From positions 1 through 40,383 of the forward strand of contig JANRIC010000242.1 of the NCBI GenBank assembly GCA_033765345.1: 40,383 bases of DNA, given 5' to 3'. Below are positions 15,762 through 25,400 of this stretch, piece after piece. Under the pieces are notes generated by a model, which made no database searches, had not been told where the DNA came from, and saw only the letters and a list, made by a program, of their open reading frames with translations. Position numbers and translations under genes: made by a program. This DNA is from JANRIC01 sp033765345 (GTDB lineage Bacteria > Bacteroidota > Bacteroidia > Cytophagales > Microscillaceae). The stretch's first letter is position 1, and every line of letters starts with the position of its first letter.

Positions 15762-15836
15762 GGCAAATGACCGGGCTCGAACCGGCGACCCCCTGAACCA
15801 CAATCAGGTGCTCTAACCAACTGAGCTACAATTGCC
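15762..15836 (-). tRNA. tRNA-His (anticodon GTG)
   Basis: Read on the minus strand: acceptor GCAATTG, D arm GCTC-loop-GAGC, anticodon arm CCTGA-TTGTGGT-TCAGG with anticodon GTG, variable loop GGGTC, T arm GCCGG-TTCGAGC-CCGGT, and acceptor 3' CATTTGC. An extra G at -1 opposite C73 is encoded, the identity mark of bacterial tRNA-His. CCA is not encoded. One acceptor pair (5:68) is U-U instead of Watson-Crick. It is followed by a terminator and is convergent with the MMPL gene. Confidence 0.95.
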
Positions 15837-15893
15837 ATTTTTGGAATGCAAAGATAGTAACTTTTATGAATTCATAAAATTTTTTTTTAAAAA

Positions 15894-17231
15894 TTACCGT
15901 TCAAAATAAATTCTTTCTCCAGATTTACTTTCATCGAATTTGCCGTGATAATACGCCAAATGCCCCGAAACAATGGTATGGGTAATTAAAGCGGGGAAAG
16001 TATACCCTTCCAAAGGAGACCAACCACACTTATAATATAGGTTGTTTTTTTGTACCGTAAATGTCTTCTCTAGGTCAACCAATACCAAATCGGCCCAATA
16101 CCCTTCTTTGATAAATCCTCTTTTCTCAATCTGAAAGCATCGAGCGGGGGCGTGGCACATTTTATCAACGAGTTTCTCAAGGCTGATTTTGCCTTGTTTA
16201 TGAAAATCAAGCATCATATAGAGGCTATGCTGTACCAATGGCACGCCCGAAGGCGCATTCCAATAACTCTGGGCTTTTTCAGAATAGGTATGAGGAGCGT
16301 GGTCGGTAGCAATGATATCAAGTTTATCTTCCAACAGTCCTTTAAAAAGGGCTTCTTTGTGCCGCACTTCTTTGATTGCCGGATTGCATTTGATCTGTGT
16401 ACCAAGTTTCTCATATTGGGATGCGTCAAACCAAAGGTGATGTACGCATACTTCTGAGGTGATGTGTTTCTCGATAAGAGGAAGATCATTGTCAAAAAGG
16501 TCCAACTCCTCGGCCGTAGAAATGTGCAAAATATGAAGCCGGGTGCGGTATTTGGTAGCGAGTGCCACAGCTAAAGAGGATGATTGATAACAAGCTTCTA
16601 CGCTCCGAATTTCAGCATGGTACTTAGTGGGGATGTTTTCGCCGTATTTGCTTTGGTAGCGTTGCATGTTTTCTCGGATGATACTTTCATCTTCGCAGTG
16701 TGTAGCAATCAGCAGGGGCGATTCCGAAAAGATTCTCTCAAGCGTACCCGGATTGTCTACCAACATATTTCCCGTGGAAGAGCCCATAAAGATTTTTAAT
16801 CCGCAGATTTTACGAGGGTTACTTTTAAGTGCCTCTTCGGCATTGTCATTGGAAACTCCCATAAAAAATGAAAAATTTGCCAGAGAAACCTGAGCAGCTC
16901 TGAAATATTTTTCTTCCAGCAATTCCTGTGTCAGTGAAGGCGGCTTGGTATTGGGCATCTCCATGAAGGTAGTCACACCTCCGGCTACAGCTGCCTTAGA
17001 TTCGGTGTATATTTCGGCTTTGTGCGTCAGCCCTGGCTCACGGAAATGCACTTGGTCGTCAATTACTCCAGGTAATACATATTTGCCTTTCGCATCAATG
17101 ACCCTGTCGGCGGGCTGGGAGATTAGATCTCGGCCGATTTTCTCGATAATACCATTTTTAATAAAAATATCGGCTGTACGAATTTGTCCTTCATTAACCA
17201 GATTTGCATGAAGAATCAGAATGGTTTTCAT
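15894..17231 (-). CDS. pyrC: dihydroorotase
   Basis: 445 residues, amidohydrolase fold. It catalyses ring closure of carbamoyl-aspartate to dihydroorotate, the third step of pyrimidine synthesis, in the cytoplasm. Visible active-site parts: IDDQVHFREPG at 57-67, substrate-binding MPNT at 92-95, the lysine of GLKIFMGSSTGN (Lys146, candidate carboxylated residue), His178 in ATHCED, His236 in LHILHIS and Asp310 in ATDHAPHT. The usual D-x-H-x-H metal motif reads D-D-Q-V-H, so the first histidine is Gln60. I recall this variant in other Bacteroidota dihydroorotases but could not check. It is divergent from proC with about 90 bp between ATGs. Hydantoinase or allantoinase are less likely given the MPNT and FREPG signatures. 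Confidence 0.92.
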   Translation of the reverse strand: MKTILILHANLVNEGQIRTADIFIKNGIIEKIGRDLISQPADRVIDAKGKYVLPGVIDDQVHFREPGLTHKAEIYTESKAAVAGGVTTFMEMPNTKPPSLTQELLEEKYFRAAQVSLANFSFFMGVSNDNAEEALKSNPRKICGLKIFMGSSTGNMLVDNPGTLERIFSESPLLIATHCEDESIIRENMQRYQSKYGENIPTKYHAEIRSVEACYQSSSLAVALATKYRTRLHILHISTAEELDLFDNDLPLIEKHITSEVCVHHLWFDASQYEKLGTQIKCNPAIKEVRHKEALFKGLLEDKLDIIATDHAPHTYSEKAQSYWNAPSGVPLVQHSLYMMLDFHKQGKISLEKLVDKMCHAPARCFQIEKRGFIKEGYWADLVLVDLEKTFTVQKNNLYYKCGWSPLEGYTFPALITHTIVSGHLAYYHGKFDESKSGERIYFER

Positions 17232-17321
17232 GATTTTATGCTTTGAATATTTCAGGCAATTTACAAATATTTAAAATGAATTTGTGTTAATTTGGAATTA
17301 AACAAAAAAGAACAATTCAAT

Positions 17322-18143
17322 ATGATGGAAAATCAAAAAATCGCCGTCATTGGTGGGGGAAACCTAGGCGTTGCTATTGCCGAAGGGCTGCTTCAGTCTC
17401 AGGCTGTAGCTCCACAATCCCTTTGGGTGACCCGGCGACGAATACAACTGATCCAGTATCTTGAGGAAAAAGGAATACACCTCTTAAGTGATAATGTGCA
17501 CGCCGTAAAACAGGCAAATATCGTGATCTTAGCCGTAAAACCAGGAAAAATCAACGAGGTACTGCAGGAGATCAAACCACACCTTGATCTGGAGAAACAT
17601 ATACTGGTCTCTGTAGTAACGGGTGTCAGCTTGGTAGATATCCAAGAACAAATCGGAAAAAACATAATCCTCTTTAGGGCGATGCCCAATACAGCTATTG
17701 CTATTCGGGAGTCTATGACCTGTGTTTCAAGCAACAACGCTACCGAAGCCCAACAGCATCTGATTTTGACTTTATTTGCTTATTTGGGGAAAGCTGTGAT
17801 GATTGGAGATGAATTGATGGCCGCTGCCACAGTTTTGGGAGCTTGCGGAATTGCCTACTCGCTGCGTTATATTCGTGCAGCTTCTCAAGGAGGAATCGAA
17901 ATTGGCTTTGATGCCGAAACCGCCAGGCTGATTGCCGCCCAAATGGTCAAAGGAGCCGCCTCTCTTTTGCTTGAGACTGGTCACCACCCTGAACAGGAAA
18001 TCGACAAAGTAACCACGCCTCAAGGTTGCACCATCGTAGGGCTGAATGAAATGGAGCATCAGGGCTTCAGCTCGGCCTTGATCAAAGGAATAATTAGCTC
18101 CTTTAATAAGATTGATCATATTTCACAAAATTATAAAAGCTAA
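17322..18143 (+). CDS. proC: pyrroline-5-carboxylate reductase
   Basis: About 273 residues. It reduces pyrroline-5-carboxylate to proline with NAD(P)H, the last step of proline synthesis. A Rossmann motif at the N-terminus (IAVIGGGNLGVAIAEGL), VILAVKP, FRAMPNTAIAI and the C-terminal dimer domain with VKGAASLLLETGHHPEQEID and TPQGCTIVGLNEME are all diagnostic. The frame extends to a TTG at 17292, but the ATG pair at 17322/17325 directly before ENQKIAVIGG is the natural start. In the substrate-binding segment the family's usual SGPAY is GACGIAY, a modest change. It is divergent from pyrC. Confidence 0.93.
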   Translation: MMENQKIAVIGGGNLGVAIAEGLLQSQAVAPQSLWVTRRRIQLIQYLEEKGIHLLSDNVHAVKQANIVILAVKPGKINEVLQEIKPHLDLEKHILVSVVTGVSLVDIQEQIGKNIILFRAMPNTAIAIRESMTCVSSNNATEAQQHLILTLFAYLGKAVMIGDELMAAATVLGACGIAYSLRYIRAASQGGIEIGFDAETARLIAAQMVKGAASLLLETGHHPEQEIDKVTTPQGCTIVGLNEMEHQGFSSALIKGIISSFNKIDHISQNYKS

Positions 18144-18256
18144 ACTTCTAAAAAAAAATTCTATAAAATTTAGAAATTGTCTGATAAAAAGACCTAATTT
18201 GTATAAAATTTGTATTTTATGGTTTAGCTGTTTTCAAGAACAAAATTCTTCTTACA

Positions 18257-18667
18257 ATGAAAGACAATAATGTTAAAGGATATTTACAACATCTTGCCGA
18301 AGAAATGGACGGCAATTATACCGAATATTCCGATGATACCATCATCGTCACACTGCCTCTGGAAGAAGGGCGATTCCAAAGTGTAAGAGGGTTGATTACA
18401 GAAAGAGACTCCGGCTTGATGCTGATTTTAACTTCTACCATTTGCCGTTTACACGAATATCCAGACGTAGACTATCGTAAAATGCTGGAAATGAACTACG
18501 AATTGGGTTACTCTAAAATAACCATCACCGATGAAGATTACCTTGAGTTGATGACTTCTATCAAATATGATCTTGCCAACCCCGAAGAAATTAAATATAT
18601 GATTACCGAAGTAGCCCAAACAGCAGACAAACTCGAGTTTGAGATCACTGGTAAAGACGTTCATTAA
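18257..18667 (+). CDS. small acidic YbjN-like protein
   Basis: 136 residues, acidic, no export signal. The alternating pattern (a helix with YLQHLAEEM, strands DDTIIVTLPL and RFQSVRGLITERDSGLMLIL, then a helix with YRKMLEMNYELGYSKITI and a terminal helix ITEVAQTADKLE) matches YbjN/type III chaperone-like folds, which bind partner proteins. The assignment is by fold pattern only and the partner is unknown. It sits 113 bp after proC and has its own strong terminator immediately downstream, so it may be a single-gene unit. Confidence 0.65.
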   Translation: MKDNNVKGYLQHLAEEMDGNYTEYSDDTIIVTLPLEEGRFQSVRGLITERDSGLMLILTSTICRLHEYPDVDYRKMLEMNYELGYSKITITDEDYLELMTSIKYDLANPEEIKYMITEVAQTADKLEFEITGKDVH

Positions 18668-18692
18668 TCCTGTACTCCCTTTTCAAAGATAA

Positions 18693-18726
18693 AATGCGAC
18701 AAAAACTCTCTTTGTCGCATTTTTAT
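18693..18726 (+). terminator. Rho-independent terminator after the YbjN-like gene
   Basis: A perfect 10-bp stem, ATGCGACAAA at 18693-18702 and TTTGTCGCAT at about 18711-18720, with a short loop followed by TTTTTAT. It starts 26 bp after the stop codon. Its first arm contains an ATG that opens the reading frame of the next gene, which argues that this ATG is not the real start. Confidence 0.85.
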
Positions 18727-18777
18727 TTGAACTGTTCCCCTTTTTTTCTTAACATCGACCCTTCAAAATATTCAAAC

Positions 18778-21627
18778 ATGATCCATATCTATATGATGAA
18801 AAATATGTACTCAATCACCTGGGGGCTGATCCTTGTTTTGTATCTGATTCCTCAATATAATTTTGGGCAAAACAATACAGCCTCCCCCAAAACGCCTCCC
18901 CCTTCTTCATTGGCAGAAAGGAAAACTGCCGTAGAGCAAAAACAAAACCTCCAAAATACTTCTATCTTCAAAGATTATCCCTTGCGTAGTATCGGACCTA
19001 CTGTGATGGGAGGGAGAATCGTAGACCTAGACGTAGACCTCAATAATCCAAATACCTTTTATGTTGCTTATGCCTCCGGAGGCGTATTTAAAACTACCAA
19101 TAATGGTCTTACTTTCGAGCCTATATTTGATCGGCAAGCCCGACTTACCGTAGGTGATATTGCTCTTTCACCAGCCAATGCACAAACCATCTGGGTAGGC
19201 ACCGGTGAAAACAACAGCAGCCGGTCTAGTTATGCCGGTTTTGGAATTTATAAAAGTGAAAACGGAGGCAAAGATTGGATTCATTGCGGGCTCGAGAATA
19301 CCCAGCATATCGGCAGAATCGTCTGCCACCCCACCGAACTCAATACCGCTTGGGTAGCTGCTATCGGTGCATTGTATTCTCATAATCCTGAAAGGGGAGT
19401 CTTCAAAACCATCGACGGAGGCAAAACCTGGAAAAAAACACTCTTTATAAATGATAGTACCGGAGTGATTGATCTGGTCGTTAATCCTCAAAACCCCAAC
19501 CAACTTTGGGCAGCAGCCTGGGAAAGAGACCGTAGTGCCTGGGATTTTAAAGAAAACGGTCCGGGATCAGGACTTTATATATCCGAAGACGGTGGAGAAA
19601 CCTGGAAAAAAATTACACAGGGATTGCCTGCTTCTCAACATCTGGGCAGAATCGGTTTGGACATCTCACGCTCACAGCCCCATGTACTTTATCTAATTGT
19701 AGACAATCAGGAAGAAATCAGAAAAGAAAGTCAGGAAACCGAAAAATTGCCCTTTACTTTTAAAGATTTTGAAAAAATGACCGTCTCTGATTTCCTTAAT
19801 CTCAAAGACACTGCCATCGATACTTTTCTGACTGCCAAAGGCTTTCCGTCAAAATACACCGCCGCCGTGGTTAAAAAAGAGATTAAAGCTGGTAAATACA
19901 GCCCCCGCGCCTTGGCAGCCTATTTTGATAATGCCAACGAAGACCTCTTTAATACTACCATCAAAGGAGCCGAAGTGTACCGATCCGATGATTCCGGCAA
20001 ATCCTGGCTGAAAGTTAATTCCTATGAATTGGAAGGCTTATTCTATACCTATGGATATTACTTTGGGCAAATCCGGGTCGATCCCCAAAACCCCGACCGA
20101 ATTTATATTTTTGGGGTACCTTTGCTTCGTTCGGATGATGGTGGCAAAACTTATCAAAGAATTATCGAGGAAATCTACGGTGATCAAATCCACGCCGACC
20201 ACCACGCCCTTTGGATTAACCCCAAAAACCCTGCACATATTATCAATGGCAACGATGGAGGCTTATACGTCAGCTATGATCTGGGAGATAATTTCTTGCA
20301 TTTTAATAATGTAGCCGTAGGGCAGTTTTATACCGTAGCCGTTGATATGGAAAACCCTTACCAGGTCTATGGCGGATTGCAAGACAATGGCGTTTTTAAA
20401 GGATCTTCCAAAGGAAAACCCAATGACGGTAAGCCCTGGGAGAGAATCTGGGGCGGTGATGGCATGTATGTGCAAGTGCATCCTAAAAACAATCAATTGA
20501 TTTATACAGGATTTCAATTCGGCAATTACTGGCGTATAGAAAATGGTAAAACCAAAAAAATTACGCCTGTACACAATCTGGGCGAAGCGCCACTACGATT
20601 TAACTGGCGAACGCCTTTGGTACTCAGCAAACATAATCCCGATATCGTGTATTTTGGCACTCAGCGACTCTACCGAAGCCTGGATCGAGGAGATAACTGG
20701 CAGGCAATCAGCCCAGATTTGACCCAAAATAAGCCTCAAGGCAATGTGCCTTATTCTACCATTACCTCGATCGCCGAGTCACCACTTGATTTCGCACTCA
20801 TTTACATAGGTACTGATGACGGCCAGGTGCAGGTATCCCGCAATGGTGGCGCAAGCTGGGAATCCATCTCTAAGGGATTGCCTCCCCAGCGATGGATCAG
20901 CAGTATTTTTGCCTCACCCCACGATCTTGGTACCGTATACCTGACCTTAAACGGTTATCGTTATGATGAATTAAAATCATATGTATATAAGAGTATTGAT
21001 TATGGGAAAACCTGGAGTTCTATCCGTGGAAACCTACCCGATGAAGCCCTTAATGTCATCATACAAGATCCAAAATCTGCCTCACTTCTGTATCTGGGTA
21101 CAGATGAAGGTGCTTATGTAAGTATGGACGGAGGGGTCACCTGGCACGTACTCACGGGTGATTTCCCCAATGTGGCTACTTATGATATGATTGTACACCC
21201 CAGAGAGCAAGAATTGGTATTGGCTACCCACGGCAGAAGTATGTATGTGATGGATATTAAACCGCTCCAAAAACTCGCCCAGGATGCTTTTTCCAAAAAA
21301 ATATACTTGTTTCCAGCACCTGCGATGACGCACTCTGACAGATGGAACGAACCGCGCCCAGGCTATCTTCCTGCATCCGAGCCAGTACTTGAAATTTTGT
21401 ATTTTGTCAATCACTCAGAAGAAACTCCTTTGGAAATTTTTATCAAAGATCAGGCTGATAATCAGATATTTCAAACCAAAGCAGATGGAAAAAAAGGCTT
21501 TCACAAAGTAAATTGGAACCTAAAAGACCTAAAAGGCAATTTCATCAAACCCGGAGAATACAATTTGGTATTGGTTCAAGGGAAAGAAACTACAGAAATT
21601 TCCTGGGAACTTAAAAAGAATAAATAA
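18778..21627 (+). CDS. secreted BNR/VPS10-like beta-propeller protein
   Basis: About 950 residues from ATG 18778 (or 18793/18796). The longer frame from 18694 begins inside a terminator stem and lacks an export signal at its start, so it is rejected. MKNMYSITWGLILVLYLIPQ is a signal peptide. The body is a sortilin/VPS10-like propeller of the 'glycosyl hydrolase, BNR repeat' group: repeated Asp-box-type motifs such as GVFKTIDGGKTWKK, GLYISEDGGETWKKI, AEVYRSDDSGKSWLKV and RSDDGGKTYQRI, split by an insertion at about 315-400. The last about 90 residues form an FlgD-like Ig fold (KADGKKGFHKVNWNLKDLKG). No catalytic activity can be assigned. There is no T9SS tail, so it may remain periplasmic or leave by another route. 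It has its own terminator at both ends. Confidence 0.87.
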   Translation: MIHIYMMKNMYSITWGLILVLYLIPQYNFGQNNTASPKTPPPSSLAERKTAVEQKQNLQNTSIFKDYPLRSIGPTVMGGRIVDLDVDLNNPNTFYVAYASGGVFKTTNNGLTFEPIFDRQARLTVGDIALSPANAQTIWVGTGENNSSRSSYAGFGIYKSENGGKDWIHCGLENTQHIGRIVCHPTELNTAWVAAIGALYSHNPERGVFKTIDGGKTWKKTLFINDSTGVIDLVVNPQNPNQLWAAAWERDRSAWDFKENGPGSGLYISEDGGETWKKITQGLPASQHLGRIGLDISRSQPHVLYLIVDNQEEIRKESQETEKLPFTFKDFEKMTVSDFLNLKDTAIDTFLTAKGFPSKYTAAVVKKEIKAGKYSPRALAAYFDNANEDLFNTTIKGAEVYRSDDSGKSWLKVNSYELEGLFYTYGYYFGQIRVDPQNPDRIYIFGVPLLRSDDGGKTYQRIIEEIYGDQIHADHHALWINPKNPAHIINGNDGGLYVSYDLGDNFLHFNNVAVGQFYTVAVDMENPYQVYGGLQDNGVFKGSSKGKPNDGKPWERIWGGDGMYVQVHPKNNQLIYTGFQFGNYWRIENGKTKKITPVHNLGEAPLRFNWRTPLVLSKHNPDIVYFGTQRLYRSLDRGDNWQAISPDLTQNKPQGNVPYSTITSIAESPLDFALIYIGTDDGQVQVSRNGGASWESISKGLPPQRWISSIFASPHDLGTVYLTLNGYRYDELKSYVYKSIDYGKTWSSIRGNLPDEALNVIIQDPKSASLLYLGTDEGAYVSMDGGVTWHVLTGDFPNVATYDMIVHPREQELVLATHGRSMYVMDIKPLQKLAQDAFSKKIYLFPAPAMTHSDRWNEPRPGYLPASEPVLEILYFVNHSEETPLEIFIKDQADNQIFQTKADGKKGFHKVNWNLKDLKGNFIKPGEYNLVLVQGKETTEISWELKKNK

Positions 21628-22453
21628 GACCATATTGAAGCATAAAATTGGATAATTCTGATGCGAAAGTGCAATTTGTATTTTCGCATCAGTTTTTTTT
21701 ATTTATTTACAAAAAATTATCAAATAAGCATGCTAATCTTACATCTTTTTTTATAAAATATTCGTACAGTCGTGAAGACATTCTGTACTTTATAGTTGAA
21801 TCTACTAATATCTCAAAGAAAAAAAAATCATAAAAAAGTATTTTAAATACCTGAATGTCAATTTATTTGACTTGTGCTAATTTTGTTTTAAAGATAATAT
21901 TGATGTTCATCCTTCAAAAAATGATATAATACCTATCATGCTCAAAAAATTAAAATTTTATATAAAACAGACTTGCATAGATAAATAAATATTACTTAAT
22001 TTGCATTACCAATAAGTTTGATAAAGAATCAAATATTACTTCAACCCAAAGCGTAAGCTTTTTGCGTCTGTACATATCAAATTTTGAATTACTGTCTGTG
22101 TAAGATTATTCCTATAAAATTAGGCAATAAGTTTAGTTCAAAAGGAAAATAAACTCTTTGACTAAGTAAGGTAACTATGACGATATGGATTGGCAGCCTA
22201 TCTCTTAAACTACAAAACTGACACATTCTTCTTTCCTAAATAACCAACTTTAAGTTGGACAAATTTATCCTGTAATTAAAAAGTTACAAAGCTTTTTGGT
22301 GTATGGAACTAAGTTTAGTCCTTTCTAGGATTCATCTAAAGTATGGTTTTGATCAGCATAAAATTGTAATTAATCTTAAATTTCAAATTTTTGAAGTATT
22401 GAATGCTTATTCTTTATTTATTTTAATTATTACAAGGCATTAAATAGACAATC
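21628..22453. other. 826-bp AT-rich intergenic region
   Basis: It begins with the terminator of the propeller gene. About 750 bp of very AT-rich DNA follow, without a credible gene. A 61-codon frame at 21648-21833 overlaps the terminator and has no coding character. Small inverted repeats occur (for example GTACAG/CTGTAC near 21765-21792) but no recognised riboswitch or RNA gene. The long leader of the next gene could be transcribed. Confidence 0.6.
21658..21700 (+). terminator. Rho-independent terminator of the BNR/VPS10-like gene
   Basis: An 11-bp perfect stem, CTGATGCGAAA at 21658-21668 and TTTCGCATCAG at 21682-21692, followed directly by eight T. It lies 30 bp past the stop codon. Confidence 0.9.
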
Positions 22454-25400
22454 ATGACTACCGTTAGTAGAAATTTAAATTTAGCCAAATTGCTTTTAAG
22501 CGACTTAGTACACAAATCTTCCGGCTATCCTTTCTTAGTGCTTATCTTAAGTATTACATTACTTTGGAAAGGATTCAGCTTGTTCGGTCCGTTAAGTTCA
22601 TCCAATCAGGATCAATCTCTTACTGCGATGAATACCCAAATGGGGTTATTTAAAGATCTAAATCATAATGAGCGTTTTTCACCATTATCGGTATCCAAAC
22701 AGGCTTTAGTAAACGAAGTAATTAGCTTTACCTTAATTAATGCCACTACCGATACTGAAATTACTACCTTAAGCAATGGTGCAGTAATCAATGTGAGTAC
22801 TATAGGTACTCGTAACTTGACTTTACGCGCCAATACCTCTGCTGGAGTCATTGGCAGTGTTCGACTGGTTCTGACAGGACCAATAAGCAATCAAAGAACT
22901 GAAAATACAGCCCCCTACGCATTGTTCGGAGATGCCGCTGGGAATTATGAAGGAGCTATTTTTGCCAATGGCTCATATACAATGGCGGCTACACCTTACT
23001 CACAAGCCAATCTCCAGGGTACTGCTGGCACTACTTTTCAGGTAAGTTTTATTGTGACTGACCAAACCGGTAGTACTGGCGATACTTTTACACTCATCAA
23101 TGCAGACAATGATACGGAAATAGTGACTCTGACTACGGGTACCACAGTCAATCTTGCTCCCATTGGAAATCCCGGGCTAAACATACGCTTTAACCCAGGA
23201 AACGGGCAAACCCAAAGTATGCAATTTGTGCTTACCGGACCTACTTCTGTAACCAAAACTGAAAATATTGCTCCCTATGCTATTTTTGGAGATGTTAACG
23301 GCGATTTTACTCCCGGTAGTTTAGCTCCCGGTTTTTATACATTGATTGGTAGAAGTTATTCGGCCGCCAATCTGGGCGGAACTCAACTGGCTTCCACACA
23401 AGTCACATTTACTATCCAAAGTCAAACTTCACAAGGCAACTTATCTGCTTCACCTGTTGAATTGATTTTTGATGCAGTAAGGTTTACTACTAGTCCTTCT
23501 CAGACCGTCACAGTAACCAACAACACTGGTAATTCAGTTCAAATTACTGATGTTGTTTCATCTACCTCTAGATTTACTCGAACTTCTACACATACTTTCC
23601 CACTTAATCTGGCTAATGGTCAATCTGTAGCTATCAACGTGGCTTTTACTCCTGGAAGTGCTGTGGGTGCCTTAAATGGTAATTTAGATCTAAGAAACGG
23701 AGCAAATACCCTCTTTAGTGTACCTCTTTACGGGCTGAGCATCAACGGACTAGAAGGTGCCAATGAGCCTACCCTAGCTAATGTAGTGACTACATTGGGG
23801 TACAATATCAATGTAGGCTGGACTACCCTGGCAAGCAATACCAATCCAGCCCTGATGGGTGAAGAAGTGAATATACAACTTTTTGAAAGAGCTGGTGGTG
23901 GGAACGTAGGCATTTTGCCCGTAGCCCGTTACTCTCCCAAAGAAAGCCTTCCTTTCGGATATTATACCAAAAGCGGTAATACCCCCATTCATACTCAGGT
24001 AGGGGTGCTTACCAGTGCAGGAAATGAGCATCAGGCTCTTTTCCCAGAACTCTCCTCAGGGAATACCAGTTTTAATCCAGGTACAGCTGCTTTTGGAATT
24101 TATGTGGAATCCAATTCTTTTGGACGTTTTAACTATACCGAAGACGGACTGAACACCGGAGGAGTAGCGCATCGTGTTCGTACTTATCCTTTGAAAAATC
24201 GTCAAGGACAAACCATTGCCAACAGTTATCTGGTTTGTTTTGAGGATGCCAACAATGGAGATTACCAAGATTATATGTATGTGCTTTCCAATGTCAAAGC
24301 CGCAGGTTCAGGCGGAAGTACCCCCACTTCGCTCGTAAAAATTAATGCCGGAGGAGCGCAATACACCGATGGAGGTGGGCAAGTCTGGGCGGCAGATAAT
24401 TATTTTAGTGGTGGTACTGCGGGTTCTAAGTCATTTAATGTCGGAGGTACTACCGAAGATGATTTATACCTCAAATATAGATTCGGTACCAATTTTAGCT
24501 ACAATATCCCTGTGGTAACCACAGGTCCGGTTACAGTAAATCTACATTTTGTAGAGCCTTTTTTTGGGGTGAGCGGACCAGGTGGTACGGGCATTCGTGT
24601 GTTTGATGTAAATGTGGAAAGTGGTCAGGGAGTATTGAACAACCTGGACTTGAATGCTTTGGTAACTCCCGGAACGGCTTTGGTTCGTACCTTCAATAAT
24701 ATCAATGTAACAGGTGGCGTACTTACTATTAGTTTTACAGCTACAAAAGATAATGCTATTATTTCTGCCATTGAAATCATCGGTTCGGATACCGGGGGCT
24801 CAGGTAGCCCAAAACCTTATGTGGTATCGGTTCACGACGGGTCACTGAATGTAATCACCGAAGGCGAGACCGGCATCCCAACAGATGTCAATATATCTTC
24901 TACACAGATCATATTGCCCAATGGAAGCATAGACAATACCACTGTAAATAATAGCACTGTAAAACTGACCAAGGTTTCTACCGGACTATCAGTAAGTGCA
25001 ACAGTAAACTCTACCGGAGGAGGAGATGCTCTTACTTTGGTGCCGGCAGCTCATCTGGAATCCTTTACTCAATATCGTTTTGAGGTCACAAGTGGGGTTA
25101 GAGATTTGAGTGGTGAAAGCTTTATTCCTTATACCCTTAACTTTACAACCGGCGAGGAAGTAGTTGTTCAGCCTGGGAATTTATCTGGGGTCAACTTTGA
25201 AAAAGTACAGCAACCTAATACAAACGGACGGCAATATACCAGCTTGGTAATCGGACCGGATAATAGAATGTATGCATCTACGATAGACGGTTATATTGAG
25301 CGATTTAATATCGATACCAATGGAAATTTGGTATCCCGAAATACAATTAGTTCTATCCGTAATCATACAAGAGGCTCAAACGTCGTGGCAGGAAATAAAA

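Noticed and set aside
21648..21833. 61-codon plus-strand frame after the BNR/VPS10-like gene
   Set aside because: It runs through the terminator hairpin and U-run and then into low-complexity AT-rich DNA.
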